Assembly: GCA_964539825.1 (NCBI GenBank)
Contig: CAZIKF010000029.1
Coordinates: 1 to 64,000, forward strand
Source of the DNA: CAZIKF01 sp964539825
GTDB taxonomy: Bacteria; Muiribacteriota; UBA6191
DNA: 64,000 bases
Direction: 5' to 3'
Position numbers and translations under genes: made by a program. Under the pieces are notes generated by a model. The model saw only the letters and a program-made list of their open reading frames with translations. It made no database searches and was not told the origin of the DNA. Each line of letters begins with the position of its first letter. Within the stretch, counting starts at the first letter, position 1. Positions 1-8,260 of the stretch are shown here, piece after piece.

Positions 1-168
1 GAGATTCTGGTAGTTGGTTCTCCTTCCCTTCACCGCAAAGTCACGAGGATTCTTCCTCGACTGGATAGGCAGCGCGCAAGAGGTTTTCTGACCACCACTC
101 AAATCGCTGAGACCGCCTTTATCACTCCCGCTCAGTTACAGCGTGTTTGGAAATTCATGGGACACTGA
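1..168 (+). CDS. C-terminal fragment of an unidentified protein
   Basis: Frame 1 is open from the window edge to a TGA at 166-168, giving the last 55 residues of a protein. The tail is basic and ends in a helical stretch (TTTQIAETAFITPAQLQRVW) that vaguely recalls a helix-hairpin-helix. I do not recognise the family and assign no function. The 107 bp that follow, up to the convergent adaptor gene, hold a weak 7-bp stem near 216-235 with no T-run, so no convincing terminator is seen. Confidence 0.5.
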   Translation, partial: EILVVGSPSLHRKVTRILPRLDRQRARGFLTTTQIAETAFITPAQLQRVWKFMGH

Positions 169-275
169 ATCTCTGCTTTACCTTCAAGCGGAGGGAATTG
201 CTAACCTTTTAACAAGGAGAAAGGGGATTCGGGCCGTAATCGTCTTTCCTTACAACTCTGGATAAACCCGGAGTC

Positions 276-1478
276 TCAGGGCGAGGTGGGTGGAATAATC
301 AGAACATCTCCTGCTTTGATGCCGCTGGTAATTACCGCTTCAGTCAGAGAGCTATGACCCAGCTGAACTTCTTGTAGTTCATTTGATGACTGATGCTGTG
401 TTTTCACGAAGAACTTGGAATCTACGTTTAACAGAGCAGCCAGGGGAATAACGAGCTGATTTTTCTCAAGAGTGGTACTGACTATCGCCATCAGGCTCAT
501 TCCCGGGCGCATCCAGTCAAATGCCTGATCGAGTTCTACCTTGATCTCAACTTCTTTCAGAGCTCCCCCGGGTCCCTGGTCTGATAGCCTTTCTTTGCGA
601 GAGATAGGAAAGGCTTCAATTTCTTGAACTTTACCGCTCAGCTTCTCTCCTGGATTTGCCGTGATTTCAAGCTGAACCCGGTCTCCGGGACTGATGGATA
701 TGGCATCGGATTGGACCGCATAAATTCTGGACACAAATTTTTCAAAATTTACAATTTCTGCAATCTTAGTCCCTCCGGAAACAGACTTCCCTGGCTGAAT
801 TTTCTCCTTGCTGTTCCCAAGATTTACGAGTGGACGATAAAAGATTCCCGTTACCGGGGCTTTCACTTCCATGGATTCAAGGTTTTTGAGTTTTTTATCG
901 AGTTCCTCCCGGGCATCTTCCAATTTGATCTTTTGTACTTCGCGGGCAGTTTCCGCTCTCTTTTCAAACTCGTCCCTGGCCTTGTTTGCCTGATCTAGTT
1001 CTAGAGTGGCGGCCTGCACCTCCAGTTTTGCCTTTTCCCGCTCAATTCTGGGTAAAAGATGCTGCTCATCTTCAAGCAAATAGGTCTGTGCTTTTTTCAG
1101 GTTGATTCGGTGTCTCTTTTGCTGAACCAGGAGTTCCTGTTTTTCCTTTTCCAACTCAAATTCCTTCAATTCCAGGTCTTTAAGCTCCAGATGGTGAGCT
1201 CTCGCAGCTTTGCGAAGATCTGCTTTGGCATCCATTTCTTGAAACGTGATGATCACCTGGTCCTTTTGAACCAGGATACCGTCCTGGATGACAAAATTGG
1301 CCGTTAGTGTCCAGTAGGATTCATCAAGAGTTGGCGAGAAAACATCGGATTTATTGACCACATCAAGTTCTCCGCGAAAGGCTAAAACCTGTTTGAAATC
1401 CTGTGTTTGCGCGATTGCGGTTCTTGATTCCCCGTAGGCGCTTATCAACAATAACAAGAAAAGAAATGAGCTGATCAT
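276..1478 (-). CDS. HlyD/MacA-type periplasmic adaptor (second of two)
   Basis: Membrane-fusion protein of a MacB-type ABC efflux system, expected to bridge the inner-membrane permease to an outer-membrane channel. The chosen start, ATG 1478-1476, overlaps the permease stop as ATGA, has an AAGGAG box just upstream, and begins directly with a signal peptide (MISSFLFLLLLISAYG), giving 400 residues. A longer frame back to 1685 only adds antisense-like sequence over the permease. Visible parts: signal peptide, a lipoyl-like strand, a long charged coiled-coil hairpin in the middle (many KEKQELL/REKAKLE heptads), the second lipoyl half (APVTGIFYRPLVNLG) and a beta-barrel. It is last of four co-directional genes. 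No TolC-like partner lies in the window and the substrate is unknown. Confidence 0.85.
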   Translation of the reverse strand: MISSFLFLLLLISAYGESRTAIAQTQDFKQVLAFRGELDVVNKSDVFSPTLDESYWTLTANFVIQDGILVQKDQVIITFQEMDAKADLRKAARAHHLELKDLELKEFELEKEKQELLVQQKRHRINLKKAQTYLLEDEQHLLPRIEREKAKLEVQAATLELDQANKARDEFEKRAETAREVQKIKLEDAREELDKKLKNLESMEVKAPVTGIFYRPLVNLGNSKEKIQPGKSVSGGTKIAEIVNFEKFVSRIYAVQSDAISISPGDRVQLEITANPGEKLSGKVQEIEAFPISRKERLSDQGPGGALKEVEIKVELDQAFDWMRPGMSLMAIVSTTLEKNQLVIPLAALLNVDSKFFVKTQHQSSNELQEVQLGHSSLTEAVITSGIKAGDVLIIPPTSP

Positions 1479-2728
1479 CCCTGGCTCCTTAACGCCTCCA
1501 TAGGGCTTATTTTTGTGGCCCTGTGGGCCGGGTAGGTCCCAAAAACCAGGCCTACTACGAGGGATATTCCCACAGCGATCCAGGCTGTATTGAGGGAGAA
1601 TTTGGCAGACATTCCTGCGAAATGTGACATCCCGTTTGCAAGTCCGAATCCGAACAATAATCCCAATAGACCTCCAACCAGGCAAATAAACACAGATTCG
1701 AGAATGAACTGAATAAGAATATCTCGAGATCTGGCTCCTACAGCCCTACGCAGACCCACTTCCTGAATGCGTTCCAACACATTTGCCAACATGATATTCA
1801 TGATTCCAATACCTCCCACCAAAAGAGATATTGAGGCGATACACAACAAGACATAATTCAAGACTTTCTGGGTTTCCCTGGCCTGCAGCAGGAGTTCCAT
1901 GGGAGCTTGAACACTAAAGTCTGCCACCTGTCCGTGATTCCTTAATAATTGTTCTTCCGCCAGGGACTTCACAGTCACGGTATCTTCCAGGTTTTTCGCC
2001 TCAAGAAGGATTCTATCGATTTCCCCATAGGCAGGACTGGGTTGTAAACGTAATCTCAGGCTGGAGTTGGGCAAGTACAGAGTGGGCAGGGATTCTGCCT
2101 GGGTGATATCCGGTTCATTGACCCTATGAAAATCAACCACCCCAACAGGTAAGAAATAGGAGAAATTGAGACGTATAAATCTCTGTCCAAGAAAATCCTC
2201 CTGCTCTCCCGATGAGACAAAATATTCCTGTATGAGCTGAAAGGCCGCTGGATTCATGAGAAATACCGGTCTTGCCCTATGAAAATCCTGCTCCATTAAG
2301 GTTCGCCCAACCACAAGCCTGGACCTCTGCAAGTCCAGGTAGTCCTCTGAGATTCCCAGAATCTTCAATCCTGGAAATTGGAAGTGAATTTCCCCGGCCG
2401 TCAGACTGAAATGACTCGAAAAAGCAAGTCTACCCTGGCCTTCCAATCCTTGCCTGAGTAAGTGAATGTCCCTGGCATTCAATCCCTGGCTGACCTGGAT
2501 ATTCTCTCTTTGTTTTTCAGGTTCCACCTTTTCAGGTATAACCTGGACAAGGTTAGCTCCCATAGCCTGTATTTTCTTATGAATCTCCTGGCGGGCTCCC
2601 TCTCCAACAGCAACCATGGCAATGACAGCACCAATTCCAAAAATGATACCCAGCAGGGCCAGAAAAGCCCGCAGAGGTTTGGTGCGAAAAACCAGGTAGG
2701 TATTAAGGAGCATAGTTGAGAAATCCAC
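1475..2728 (-). CDS. MacB/FtsX-family ABC transporter permease
   Basis: Inner-membrane permease of a MacB-like or lipoprotein-type ABC system. It has an N-terminal membrane segment (FLALLGIIFGIGAVIAMVAV) followed by the typical GEGA motif, a large periplasmic MacB_PCD region, then the FtsX domain with three C-terminal helices (LLVGGIGIMNIMLANVLERI and following). The conserved RTKEIGLRRAVGA-like signature appears as ERIQEVGLRRAVGA. At 417 residues it lacks the fused ATPase of E. coli MacB; the ATPase is the separate gene at 3752-4414. The likely GTG start at 2728 shares one base with the upstream adaptor's TAG stop and has a GGGAGGGG box. Known for the family: force-transducing permeases that expel macrolides, toxins, peptides or lipids. 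The substrate here cannot be read. Confidence 0.9.
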   Translation of the reverse strand: MDFSTMLLNTYLVFRTKPLRAFLALLGIIFGIGAVIAMVAVGEGARQEIHKKIQAMGANLVQVIPEKVEPEKQRENIQVSQGLNARDIHLLRQGLEGQGRLAFSSHFSLTAGEIHFQFPGLKILGISEDYLDLQRSRLVVGRTLMEQDFHRARPVFLMNPAAFQLIQEYFVSSGEQEDFLGQRFIRLNFSYFLPVGVVDFHRVNEPDITQAESLPTLYLPNSSLRLRLQPSPAYGEIDRILLEAKNLEDTVTVKSLAEEQLLRNHGQVADFSVQAPMELLLQARETQKVLNYVLLCIASISLLVGGIGIMNIMLANVLERIQEVGLRRAVGARSRDILIQFILESVFICLVGGLLGLLFGFGLANGMSHFAGMSAKFSLNTAWIAVGISLVVGLVFGTYPAHRATKISPMEALRSQG

Positions 2729-3759
2729 TAATGCCCCTCCCTGGATGGGATTTCAACCGTAAGCTCCACACCCTCTCCCACTTCAGGTACCTTCTCTAGA
2801 AACTCTCCCCGGACGATGAAATATTTTTCCTGGCCTCCGGGTATAGCAGGATCATCAAGAAGGTATGTCAATACTTGGGGATAGAGATTTGTGCTGGCTT
2901 TTCTCGCCTGGACAGAGATTCTGCCATCGGAAGAGCGGACTGAGAACCGCTCCAGGGACTGAATCCTCTGAAAGTGAAATTCAGGGACATAGAACTCTAC
3001 GATTTGCCGCTGGTCCTTTGCCAGCCACACCACTGGACTTCCAGCAGCAAAGTAGTCATCTATACGGACGGGTCGTTTAAACTTTGAAAGCTTCGGAAAA
3101 TAGACGTATCCATCATGTGGTGCTCTGACTTCAAAGCGGTCCAACTGCTCCTCCAAATAGGCTCTTTCAGCTATGGCATCATCAATGTTTATTTGTTCAG
3201 AATGTTGTAACTGCCGTTTCCTTTCTCGAAGGGTCTCAAGTCTTTGGAAGGTGCTTTGAATTTCAAGTTTTGCGTTTTCAATGTCAATCAGAAGCCTCTC
3301 GAAATCACGAAAGGGCATGACATCGCGGGCTATTTTCTTTAGTTCAACCTGCTGAAGTTCGATTTTCAATCTCTCCAGTCCTACCTGCTTAGCCTGAACC
3401 TGTTCCTCGATTTTCTGTAGTTTTTCCCGGGCCTGGGTTTTAAGCCTCCGAATCATGCGATCAGCACGGGAAAACCAGCTTGATCTACGACTGGTTTGAA
3501 AGCTGCAGATCAATTCTTTTGCCTTCACAAAACGACTTTTTTCAAGTCTCCACTTAAGTTTGACCGAGCTCGAGGAACTGGCTGAATTATTGGCTTTGAT
3601 TTCATTTCTGGGTGCCATGAGTATGGTCGCTTCTGCTGGTTTGATTACCGCTCTGTAGGTCTGGGCGAAAGCTGGGTCCCCGGAAAAACAAATTCCCAAA
3701 ATAAGAAAGAATAAGACTTTCAGCAGGCTTCCAATCATTCTCAAGTCCATATCAATCAA
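2728..3759 (-). CDS. HlyD-like periplasmic adaptor (first of two)
   Basis: Exported adaptor-like protein of 343 residues. The N-terminus carries a hydrophobic signal (LLKVLFFLILGICFSGDPAFA). A poly-Ser patch (NNSASSSSSVK) and a long coiled coil (roughly residues 100-210, e.g. KLQKIEEQVQAKQVGLERLK) precede a lipoyl-like strand (EVRAPHDGYVYFP) and a barrel region. It overlaps the upstream ATPase gene by 8 bp and the downstream permease by 1 bp, so the genes are almost certainly cotranscribed and translationally coupled. A second, sequence-distinct adaptor follows the permease, so the operon encodes two adaptors. They may form a hetero-oligomer or one may be specialised; this is inference. Confidence 0.75.
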   Translation of the reverse strand: MIDMDLRMIGSLLKVLFFLILGICFSGDPAFAQTYRAVIKPAEATILMAPRNEIKANNSASSSSSVKLKWRLEKSRFVKAKELICSFQTSRRSSWFSRADRMIRRLKTQAREKLQKIEEQVQAKQVGLERLKIELQQVELKKIARDVMPFRDFERLLIDIENAKLEIQSTFQRLETLRERKRQLQHSEQINIDDAIAERAYLEEQLDRFEVRAPHDGYVYFPKLSKFKRPVRIDDYFAAGSPVVWLAKDQRQIVEFYVPEFHFQRIQSLERFSVRSSDGRISVQARKASTNLYPQVLTYLLDDPAIPGGQEKYFIVRGEFLEKVPEVGEGVELTVEIPSREGH

Positions 3760-4414
3760 TCTTCCCGGCTCGGAGAACTATTTTGCGTTGTGCCAGATCA
3801 CCCAGTTCCTGGTCATGGGTGACGAGGGCCAGGGTGACACGGAATTCTCTTTGCAGATTTTGCAGAATTTCGATGACCTCATCCCTCACTTTCAGATCCA
3901 GGTTTCCAGTAGGTTCGTCAGCTAGTAACAAAGAAGGATTATTAACCATGGAGCGAGCGAGGGCTACCCGTTGACGCTCTCCGCCTGAAAGCTGATGAGG
4001 CCAGTGATCAAGCCTATGCTCCATCTGAAAGGCTTGCAGCCAATTCATTGCCCGCTTCTTACGTTCCTGGAGGGGAATTCCTGAATATTCCATGGGGACC
4101 ATCGCATTTTGTAACACGGTCAGATGTGAGAGTAGAAAAAAGGACTGAAAAACAAATCCTATTTTAGTGTTACGAACTCTTGCGAGGCTGTCGTCATCCA
4201 GTTCTTCCACGGACTCTCCGTCAAGGTGATAGGAACCGGAAGTGGGTACCTCCAGACAACCTAAAATCTGCAATAAAGTTGATTTTCCAGCGCCTGTGCG
4301 TCCCATGATAGAGATAAATTCCCCCTGCCTGATCTCCAGGTTAATCCCCTTGAGAACATGAAGATCTGAATCTCCCATTCGGTAGGATTTGTGTAGGTTA
4401 TTTAACTGAATCAA
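3752..4414 (-). CDS. ABC transporter ATPase, LolD/MacB type
   Basis: ATPase subunit of the MacB-like exporter, 220 residues, the standard size for LolD-type cassettes. Visible motifs: Walker A GRTGAGKST near residue 40, Q-loop VFQSF, ABC signature LSGGERQRVALARS, Walker B LLLADEPTGNLD and switch His in VTHD. Note GRTGAGKS where GxSGSGKS is more usual. It is first in the four-gene minus-strand operon and overlaps the next gene by 8 bp. The upstream interval to the kinase gene is 133 bp and probably carries the promoter, though I could not identify clean -35/-10 boxes. Confidence 0.93.
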   Translation of the reverse strand: MIQLNNLHKSYRMGDSDLHVLKGINLEIRQGEFISIMGRTGAGKSTLLQILGCLEVPTSGSYHLDGESVEELDDDSLARVRNTKIGFVFQSFFLLSHLTVLQNAMVPMEYSGIPLQERKKRAMNWLQAFQMEHRLDHWPHQLSGGERQRVALARSMVNNPSLLLADEPTGNLDLKVRDEVIEILQNLQREFRVTLALVTHDQELGDLAQRKIVLRAGKID

Positions 4415-4547
4415 AGTGTCCCCCTGGCAGGCACAGGTTAAATCTTTGGGAGAGTACCGAATGATACCCTGGATCGGCCCAAGAAGTTTAGGACCGGTTT
4501 TGGTTTAGATATAAAGTGTGGACTCCAGGCTAAGATTGTTGTTTCGG

Positions 4548-5471
4548 CTATGGAGAGTGACTGTTTTCAAGTCTATGATCTTCTAAAACCCGGTCTATCA
4601 CTTGCTGGTACTTCAAGGCATCTGTGCAGGTTTTATCCTCCACTTGAGCCAGAGTAATTAGAGCCTTCCAAATAGCCCACCCACGTGCTCTGGCCCAGGT
4701 GTCTGAGTCCAACTCCATATGACTCCTGAAGATCTGACGACTCCTCTTGGTTAAGAAGGTCCAGGCTATGGCCAGATCACAGGCCGGGTCTCCCACTCCA
4801 GAGGAGCCAAAGTCAATGACAGCGGCTAATTGGCCATCCTTTACCAGAATGTTGCCTGCGCTGAAATCACCATGTACCCAGACTGGCTTATGAAGCCATT
4901 TGGAGCTGATAGCCTTTTCCCAAACACCGGTTACAGCATCCACATCAATGAAATCTCTCAGTTGGGACAGGGCCGCCCTGGTTTCGGTGTCATAGACCGA
5001 GGGAGGGGAGCCCCGATAGAAGTTATGAACTCCAGCTAAAGGACCATCGGCGGCATCAATCTTGTACAATTCATTTAGAAATTGAGCTATCTGAGCAGCA
5101 AACTGCTCCAAATCATCTATTCCTAGAGTACTTGCGTTCTCACCTTCAATCCAGCGACACACTGACCAGTTCCAGGGGTAGTTCTTTGAAGGCTGTCCTA
5201 TAGCAAGTACTTCTTGAATAGGAATTGATAAATGTGGAGCCAGTTTTGGTAGCCATTTCTGTTCTTTTTGGACCTGGGAAGCATAACGCTCTGCACTGGG
5301 AAGTCTCACCGACATTTCTTCACCCAGGTGAAAGGTCCTATTATCCCAACCACCTGACTCAACCGGTCGGATTGGTAAACGAGCCCACTTGGGAAACTGC
5401 TCAGAGATGAGATCAGATACCAATGAAACTGTAATTTCAGGTCTGGTGGATGAATGTGTTGAGATCACCAT
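4548..5471 (-). CDS. APH-family aminoglycoside-phosphotransferase-like kinase
   Basis: Predicted kinase of the APH/choline-kinase superfamily, about 307 residues. It shows the substrate-binding start GGWDNRTFHLG, the Brenner catalytic loop VHGDFSAGNILV (catalytic Asp) and the metal-binding VIDFGSSGVGDPACDLA. This combination is typical of chromosomal 'aminoglycoside phosphotransferase family' proteins, whose true substrates are mostly unknown, so no resistance claim is made. The frame runs back to a TTG at 5510, but the ATG at 5471 matches the usual start of homologues better; neither has a good Shine-Dalgarno. It lies beside the inverted-repeat element at 5581-5920 and is separated from the efflux operon by 133 bp. 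Confidence 0.8.
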   Translation of the reverse strand: MVISTHSSTRPEITVSLVSDLISEQFPKWARLPIRPVESGGWDNRTFHLGEEMSVRLPSAERYASQVQKEQKWLPKLAPHLSIPIQEVLAIGQPSKNYPWNWSVCRWIEGENASTLGIDDLEQFAAQIAQFLNELYKIDAADGPLAGVHNFYRGSPPSVYDTETRAALSQLRDFIDVDAVTGVWEKAISSKWLHKPVWVHGDFSAGNILVKDGQLAAVIDFGSSGVGDPACDLAIAWTFLTKRSRQIFRSHMELDSDTWARARGWAIWKALITLAQVEDKTCTDALKYQQVIDRVLEDHRLENSHSP

Positions 5472-5540
5472 AAAAAAGCAGACTATAACTTTCTTAGTCT
5501 CACTCTTCAATGTTCAAATCTGCAGTGGAGACCACTCATG

Positions 5541-5567
5541 GATCCCGCGATCAAGTAGCGGGATGAC
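5541..5567. repeat. Small REP-like hairpin (GATCCCG...GGATGAC type)
   Basis: Perfect 7-bp stem ATCCCGC / GCGGGAT (5542-5548 and 5558-5564) with a 9-nt loop, ending in GGATGAC. Hairpins of this form recur between genes in many proteobacterial genomes. A diverged copy is at 43247-43272. Both copies lie close to a larger palindromic element. Confidence 0.6.
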
Positions 5568-5580
5568 CGTACATCTTTAA

Positions 5581-5920
5581 TGAGTCGAAGTCGGTAAATT
5601 TCGGAGCGCCTGGGCGAGCGAAAAGCTCGAGACCTGTGAAGACAACGAAGGTAATAGGAGCTTGTCGAAGAATTGCCTTCTACTGCGACCGGCTGCAAAA
5701 AACAGGCTCGGCGTTGTCACCGAAAAAACCGCTCTCAATGTGCTCCAGCACACCTTCGGCGGTATTTTCCGCCTCCGCCTTGATCCTGATTCTTTCGCTC
5801 GGTCTCGTCACAAACTCAATTCTCCGACAGGCTCTTAGCGTCGCTAATACCGAGGCGGATGAGCAGAGTATCGGGCTTTGCAGCCGTCCAGGCGCTCCGA
5901 AATTTACCGATTTCGACTCA
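5581..5920. mobile_element. MITE-like element with 33-bp terminal inverted repeats
   Basis: The 340-bp segment is bounded by inverted repeats at 5581-5613 and 5888-5920 that match at 32 of 33 positions; both termini read TGAGTCGAA outward-in. No transposase frame is present inside, as expected for a non-autonomous element. A second inverted-repeat unit (5658-5834) is nested within it. The right terminus supplies the stop codon of the DciA-like gene, whose TGA is the first three bases of the repeat. I see no obvious target-site duplication. It could also be a long structured intergenic repeat rather than a transposable element. Confidence 0.65.
5658..5834. repeat. Inner inverted-repeat unit nested in the 5581-5920 element
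   Basis: The ends are imperfect inverted repeats: GAGCTTGTCGAAGAATTG at 5658-5675 matches the complement of 5817-5834 at 16 of 18 positions. The left end continues into a stretch (5660-5689) that recurs at 12131-12160 with 28 of 30 identities, so the inner unit is a repeat family with at least one other, truncated member in this window. Confidence 0.6.
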
Positions 5921-6403
5921 CCTTGAGCGCTCATTTAGAATTTGTTCTAACCTTTCCTTGAGTGAGAGCTCTGATGTCTCTTCCGGGTTGGAATCCTGGG
6001 TATAGGGCTGCCTGGAGAGATCTCCTACCATGAAGCGTATTTCTTTGATTTGGATTTCCGGTAATATTCTTTCCAGCCTTTGGTGCAGATCCTTTTGGAT
6101 GAACCTTGCCTGTTCTATAAAGGCTCCATTAGAGGCTTCCAGCTTGAGTGTACCCCTCCATAGACTGTGAGGCCTGAGATGATCCTTGAGCAGGTCTCCG
6201 CAGATATGCCCCCATTCCCTGCAAATCTTGAGGTAGTTTCTTAATTCTAACTTTTGATTATTAGAAAATACCCTCTTATCCTCATATTCCTTGAGCTGGT
6301 CTTCACAGAATTCACCTGCCGAATGGGTTCCCTTCTTTTTAGATATTTTCTTTCGGGCATACCATTCTCTGCGCAGAAACTCCGGCCAAACTTTCCCTTT
6401 CAT
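5918..6403 (-). CDS. DciA-like (DUF721) protein
   Basis: 161 residues. The C-terminal half resembles the DUF721/DciA fold: WGHICGDLLKDHLRPHSLWR (the 'W..vvG..la.hs.P..l..g' pattern), LKLEASNGAFIEQARFIQKD, and a terminal strand IKEIRFMVGDL. DciA proteins load or stimulate the replicative helicase DnaB in bacteria lacking DnaC. The N-terminal ~60 residues are very basic (RREWYARKKISKKK) and not shared with the domain. The ATG overlaps the upstream gene's stop as ATGA, so it is translationally coupled to the exported protein at 6400-7284. Its own TGA stop is the first triplet of the inverted-repeat element, so the original C-terminus may have been altered by insertion. Confidence 0.65.
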   Translation of the reverse strand: MKGKVWPEFLRREWYARKKISKKKGTHSAGEFCEDQLKEYEDKRVFSNNQKLELRNYLKICREWGHICGDLLKDHLRPHSLWRGTLKLEASNGAFIEQARFIQKDLHQRLERILPEIQIKEIRFMVGDLSRQPYTQDSNPEETSELSLKERLEQILNERSR

Positions 6404-7284
6404 TGGTTTCCTATCATCTCGATTCCATCTACACTGTGGGGTAGAATCTGGTCCAGCTTCCCTTTGTAGAAAACATATTCAAAGAGTTCTCCCTCTACTT
6501 GAAAAACCATTGTCCTTGTAGGACTCAACCCATCGTCTTTCATGGGATCGCCAATGGCCAGGAGTACTTCTTCAACCCTCATCCCCAAAAGAACTTGCTC
6601 GGCCTGAATCTTTTTCCAGATGTGAGAGCTAATCTTAAATAGTTCCCTGGGTTCTTTGAGGTAACAAAACTCTTCCAATCCAAGGTAGGGAGGATTGCGA
6701 TTCACAGCCGTCAGATTGATTTCAAAAAATCCCGGAAACCCTTTTGTTGATCGAAGCTTTACAAGGAGGGAACGATTAGAAGAGAGCGGGGCAATCTCCA
6801 CTCCGATCACTTCCATTTGATCAAATTTCTTAGCAGGATAGCGCTCTTTGCGAAATCCTTTGCCCCACGTGAAGAAGTAATCCTGACGAAGCCAGACCTT
6901 TTGGCCATCATAGAGTTTGCGTGCTTCGAGCAAGTCTTTGTAAAACACCAATTCAGGGATTACCCGTTCCTTATTTTTCCGGCACCAGATTCTTTGATTC
7001 CCCGGTCCCTTGAGAACAAACTTTTCACCCTTCCAGCCCATTCCTGTCAGAAGACTTCCCTCGTTGATTTCATAGGGAAGCTTGAGAAAAAGCTGGGGAT
7101 CCGTGTAGCAGTTTTCATACACAAGCCTCTCCTGCTTCTTTGCATAGGGAGCTAAATAGAACCCAAGGCCTGACCACTTGTTTTCAGGAAGATCCAATCC
7201 TAAAAAGCTGGAACCCTCCAAGTTGGGAATCCATAGGAAAAAAAGAGAGAAGATGGTGATCATTAGGTTCATTATCTTATCCAT
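6400..7284 (-). CDS. Exported protein of unknown function
   Basis: 294 residues with an N-terminal signal peptide (MNLMITIFSLFFLWIPNLEG). I do not recognise the main body. Near the C-terminus the stretch LLGMRVEEVLLAIGDPMKDD followed by FEYVFYKGKLDQI resembles the SmpA/BamE-like pattern (Gxx.eeV...lG.P...WxY), a small fold common in envelope assembly proteins; this is weak. It is the first gene of a two-gene unit with the DciA-like protein (ATGA overlap). It diverges from hutG across a 157-bp spacer. Confidence 0.6.
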   Translation of the reverse strand: MDKIMNLMITIFSLFFLWIPNLEGSSFLGLDLPENKWSGLGFYLAPYAKKQERLVYENCYTDPQLFLKLPYEINEGSLLTGMGWKGEKFVLKGPGNQRIWCRKNKERVIPELVFYKDLLEARKLYDGQKVWLRQDYFFTWGKGFRKERYPAKKFDQMEVIGVEIAPLSSNRSLLVKLRSTKGFPGFFEINLTAVNRNPPYLGLEEFCYLKEPRELFKISSHIWKKIQAEQVLLGMRVEEVLLAIGDPMKDDGLSPTRTMVFQVEGELFEYVFYKGKLDQILPHSVDGIEMIGNQ

Positions 7285-7441
7285 TTTATACCATAACGCA
7301 TTTGGTTTATTAGCAATTAATCCTTCTCGGGTGTGAACCTGCGCATTTGTAAACCACTTGCATTAGGGTTTAGGGCGAGGTTTCAAATTTTGTTCTTTTC
7401 GTCTAGAGTTAGATTCATTCTCTGGTGAAGGAAAATTGAAT

Positions 7442-8260
7442 ATGCCCGATGTGATTTTCGAAGAAATTGGCCCTGTTCAGGCCCAAATTCCGCTCGTTCT
7501 GAGCATTCCTCATTCAGGTACGAAAGTCACTGAGAGCTTCAAGCAAAACTGCGCTTCACCTCAAATCCTGGAATTACCTGATACCGACTGGTATGTGCAC
7601 CATCTTTACGATTTTTGTACAAAATTGGGAATTCCGGCGATTCGAGCACTCTATTCTCGATATATCGTGGATTTGAACCGCCCCCGTCCAGGTACCACAC
7701 CCCTCTATGAGAAGCGCAGTCCCACAGGCCTGGTTCCCCTGCGTACTTTTTCCCAGCAGTCGATTTATAAACAGGCTAAAGAGCCATCTGAAACTGAAAT
7801 TGAGCAGCGAGTTGAATTCTTTTATGATCCCTATCATCGAGCCCTATACCAGGCTCTGGAGAGCTGCATAAAAGTCCACGGGATAGCTCTGCTGGTGGAT
7901 GCTCACAGTATTCGTTCCGAAGTGACATCCATTCAGGCTGAACCCTTTGCAGACCTTATTCTCGGAAACAGAAGCGGAAAAACCTGTCCTATGGATTTCC
8001 TCGTAAAAGCCAGGGAAATTTTTCAATCCCATGATCTCACCTGCGCATTAAACGATCCCTTTCAGGGTGGGCAGATCACCCGCCATTTTCACGGGGCATT
8101 TGAGGACATTTTTTGTTTACAGATCGAGATGTCACAACGGATCTACATGGACGAGGAGTCGCTTCAATTCCCCGGGGAGGGTTGGAATAAAACCCGCAGG
8201 GCTTTACAGGAAGTAATCGCATTTCTGGGCTCTGAGATGTCATCGCGGAGGTTATCCTGA
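7442..8260 (+). CDS. hutG: N-formylglutamate deformylase (N-formylglutamate amidohydrolase)
   Basis: Hydrolyses N-formyl-L-glutamate to formate and glutamate, the last step of the HutF-type histidine degradation branch. Family features seen: LVLSIPHSGT at the start, DTDWYVHHLYDF, the SRYIVDLNRPR motif, ALLVDAHSI, and a C-terminal EMSQRIYMDE. At about 272 residues it has the normal length. The frame opens with TTG 7436, but ATG 7442 has the better-placed AAGGA box. The stop overlaps the start of hutF. The upstream enzymes HutH, HutU and HutI are not in the window. Confidence 0.9.
   Translation: MPDVIFEEIGPVQAQIPLVLSIPHSGTKVTESFKQNCASPQILELPDTDWYVHHLYDFCTKLGIPAIRALYSRYIVDLNRPRPGTTPLYEKRSPTGLVPLRTFSQQSIYKQAKEPSETEIEQRVEFFYDPYHRALYQALESCIKVHGIALLVDAHSIRSEVTSIQAEPFADLILGNRSGKTCPMDFLVKAREIFQSHDLTCALNDPFQGGQITRHFHGAFEDIFCLQIEMSQRIYMDEESLQFPGEGWNKTRRALQEVIAFLGSEMSSRRLS

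Noticed and set aside
276..1685. Longer 469-residue version of the second adaptor
   Set aside because: The first 69 residues overlap the permease gene and lack homology; the ATGA-coupled start with a signal peptide is clearly better.
5680..5934. 84-codon minus-strand frame across the inverted-repeat element
   Set aside because: Lies almost wholly inside the repeat, crosses its terminus, has no Shine-Dalgarno and no protein-like features.
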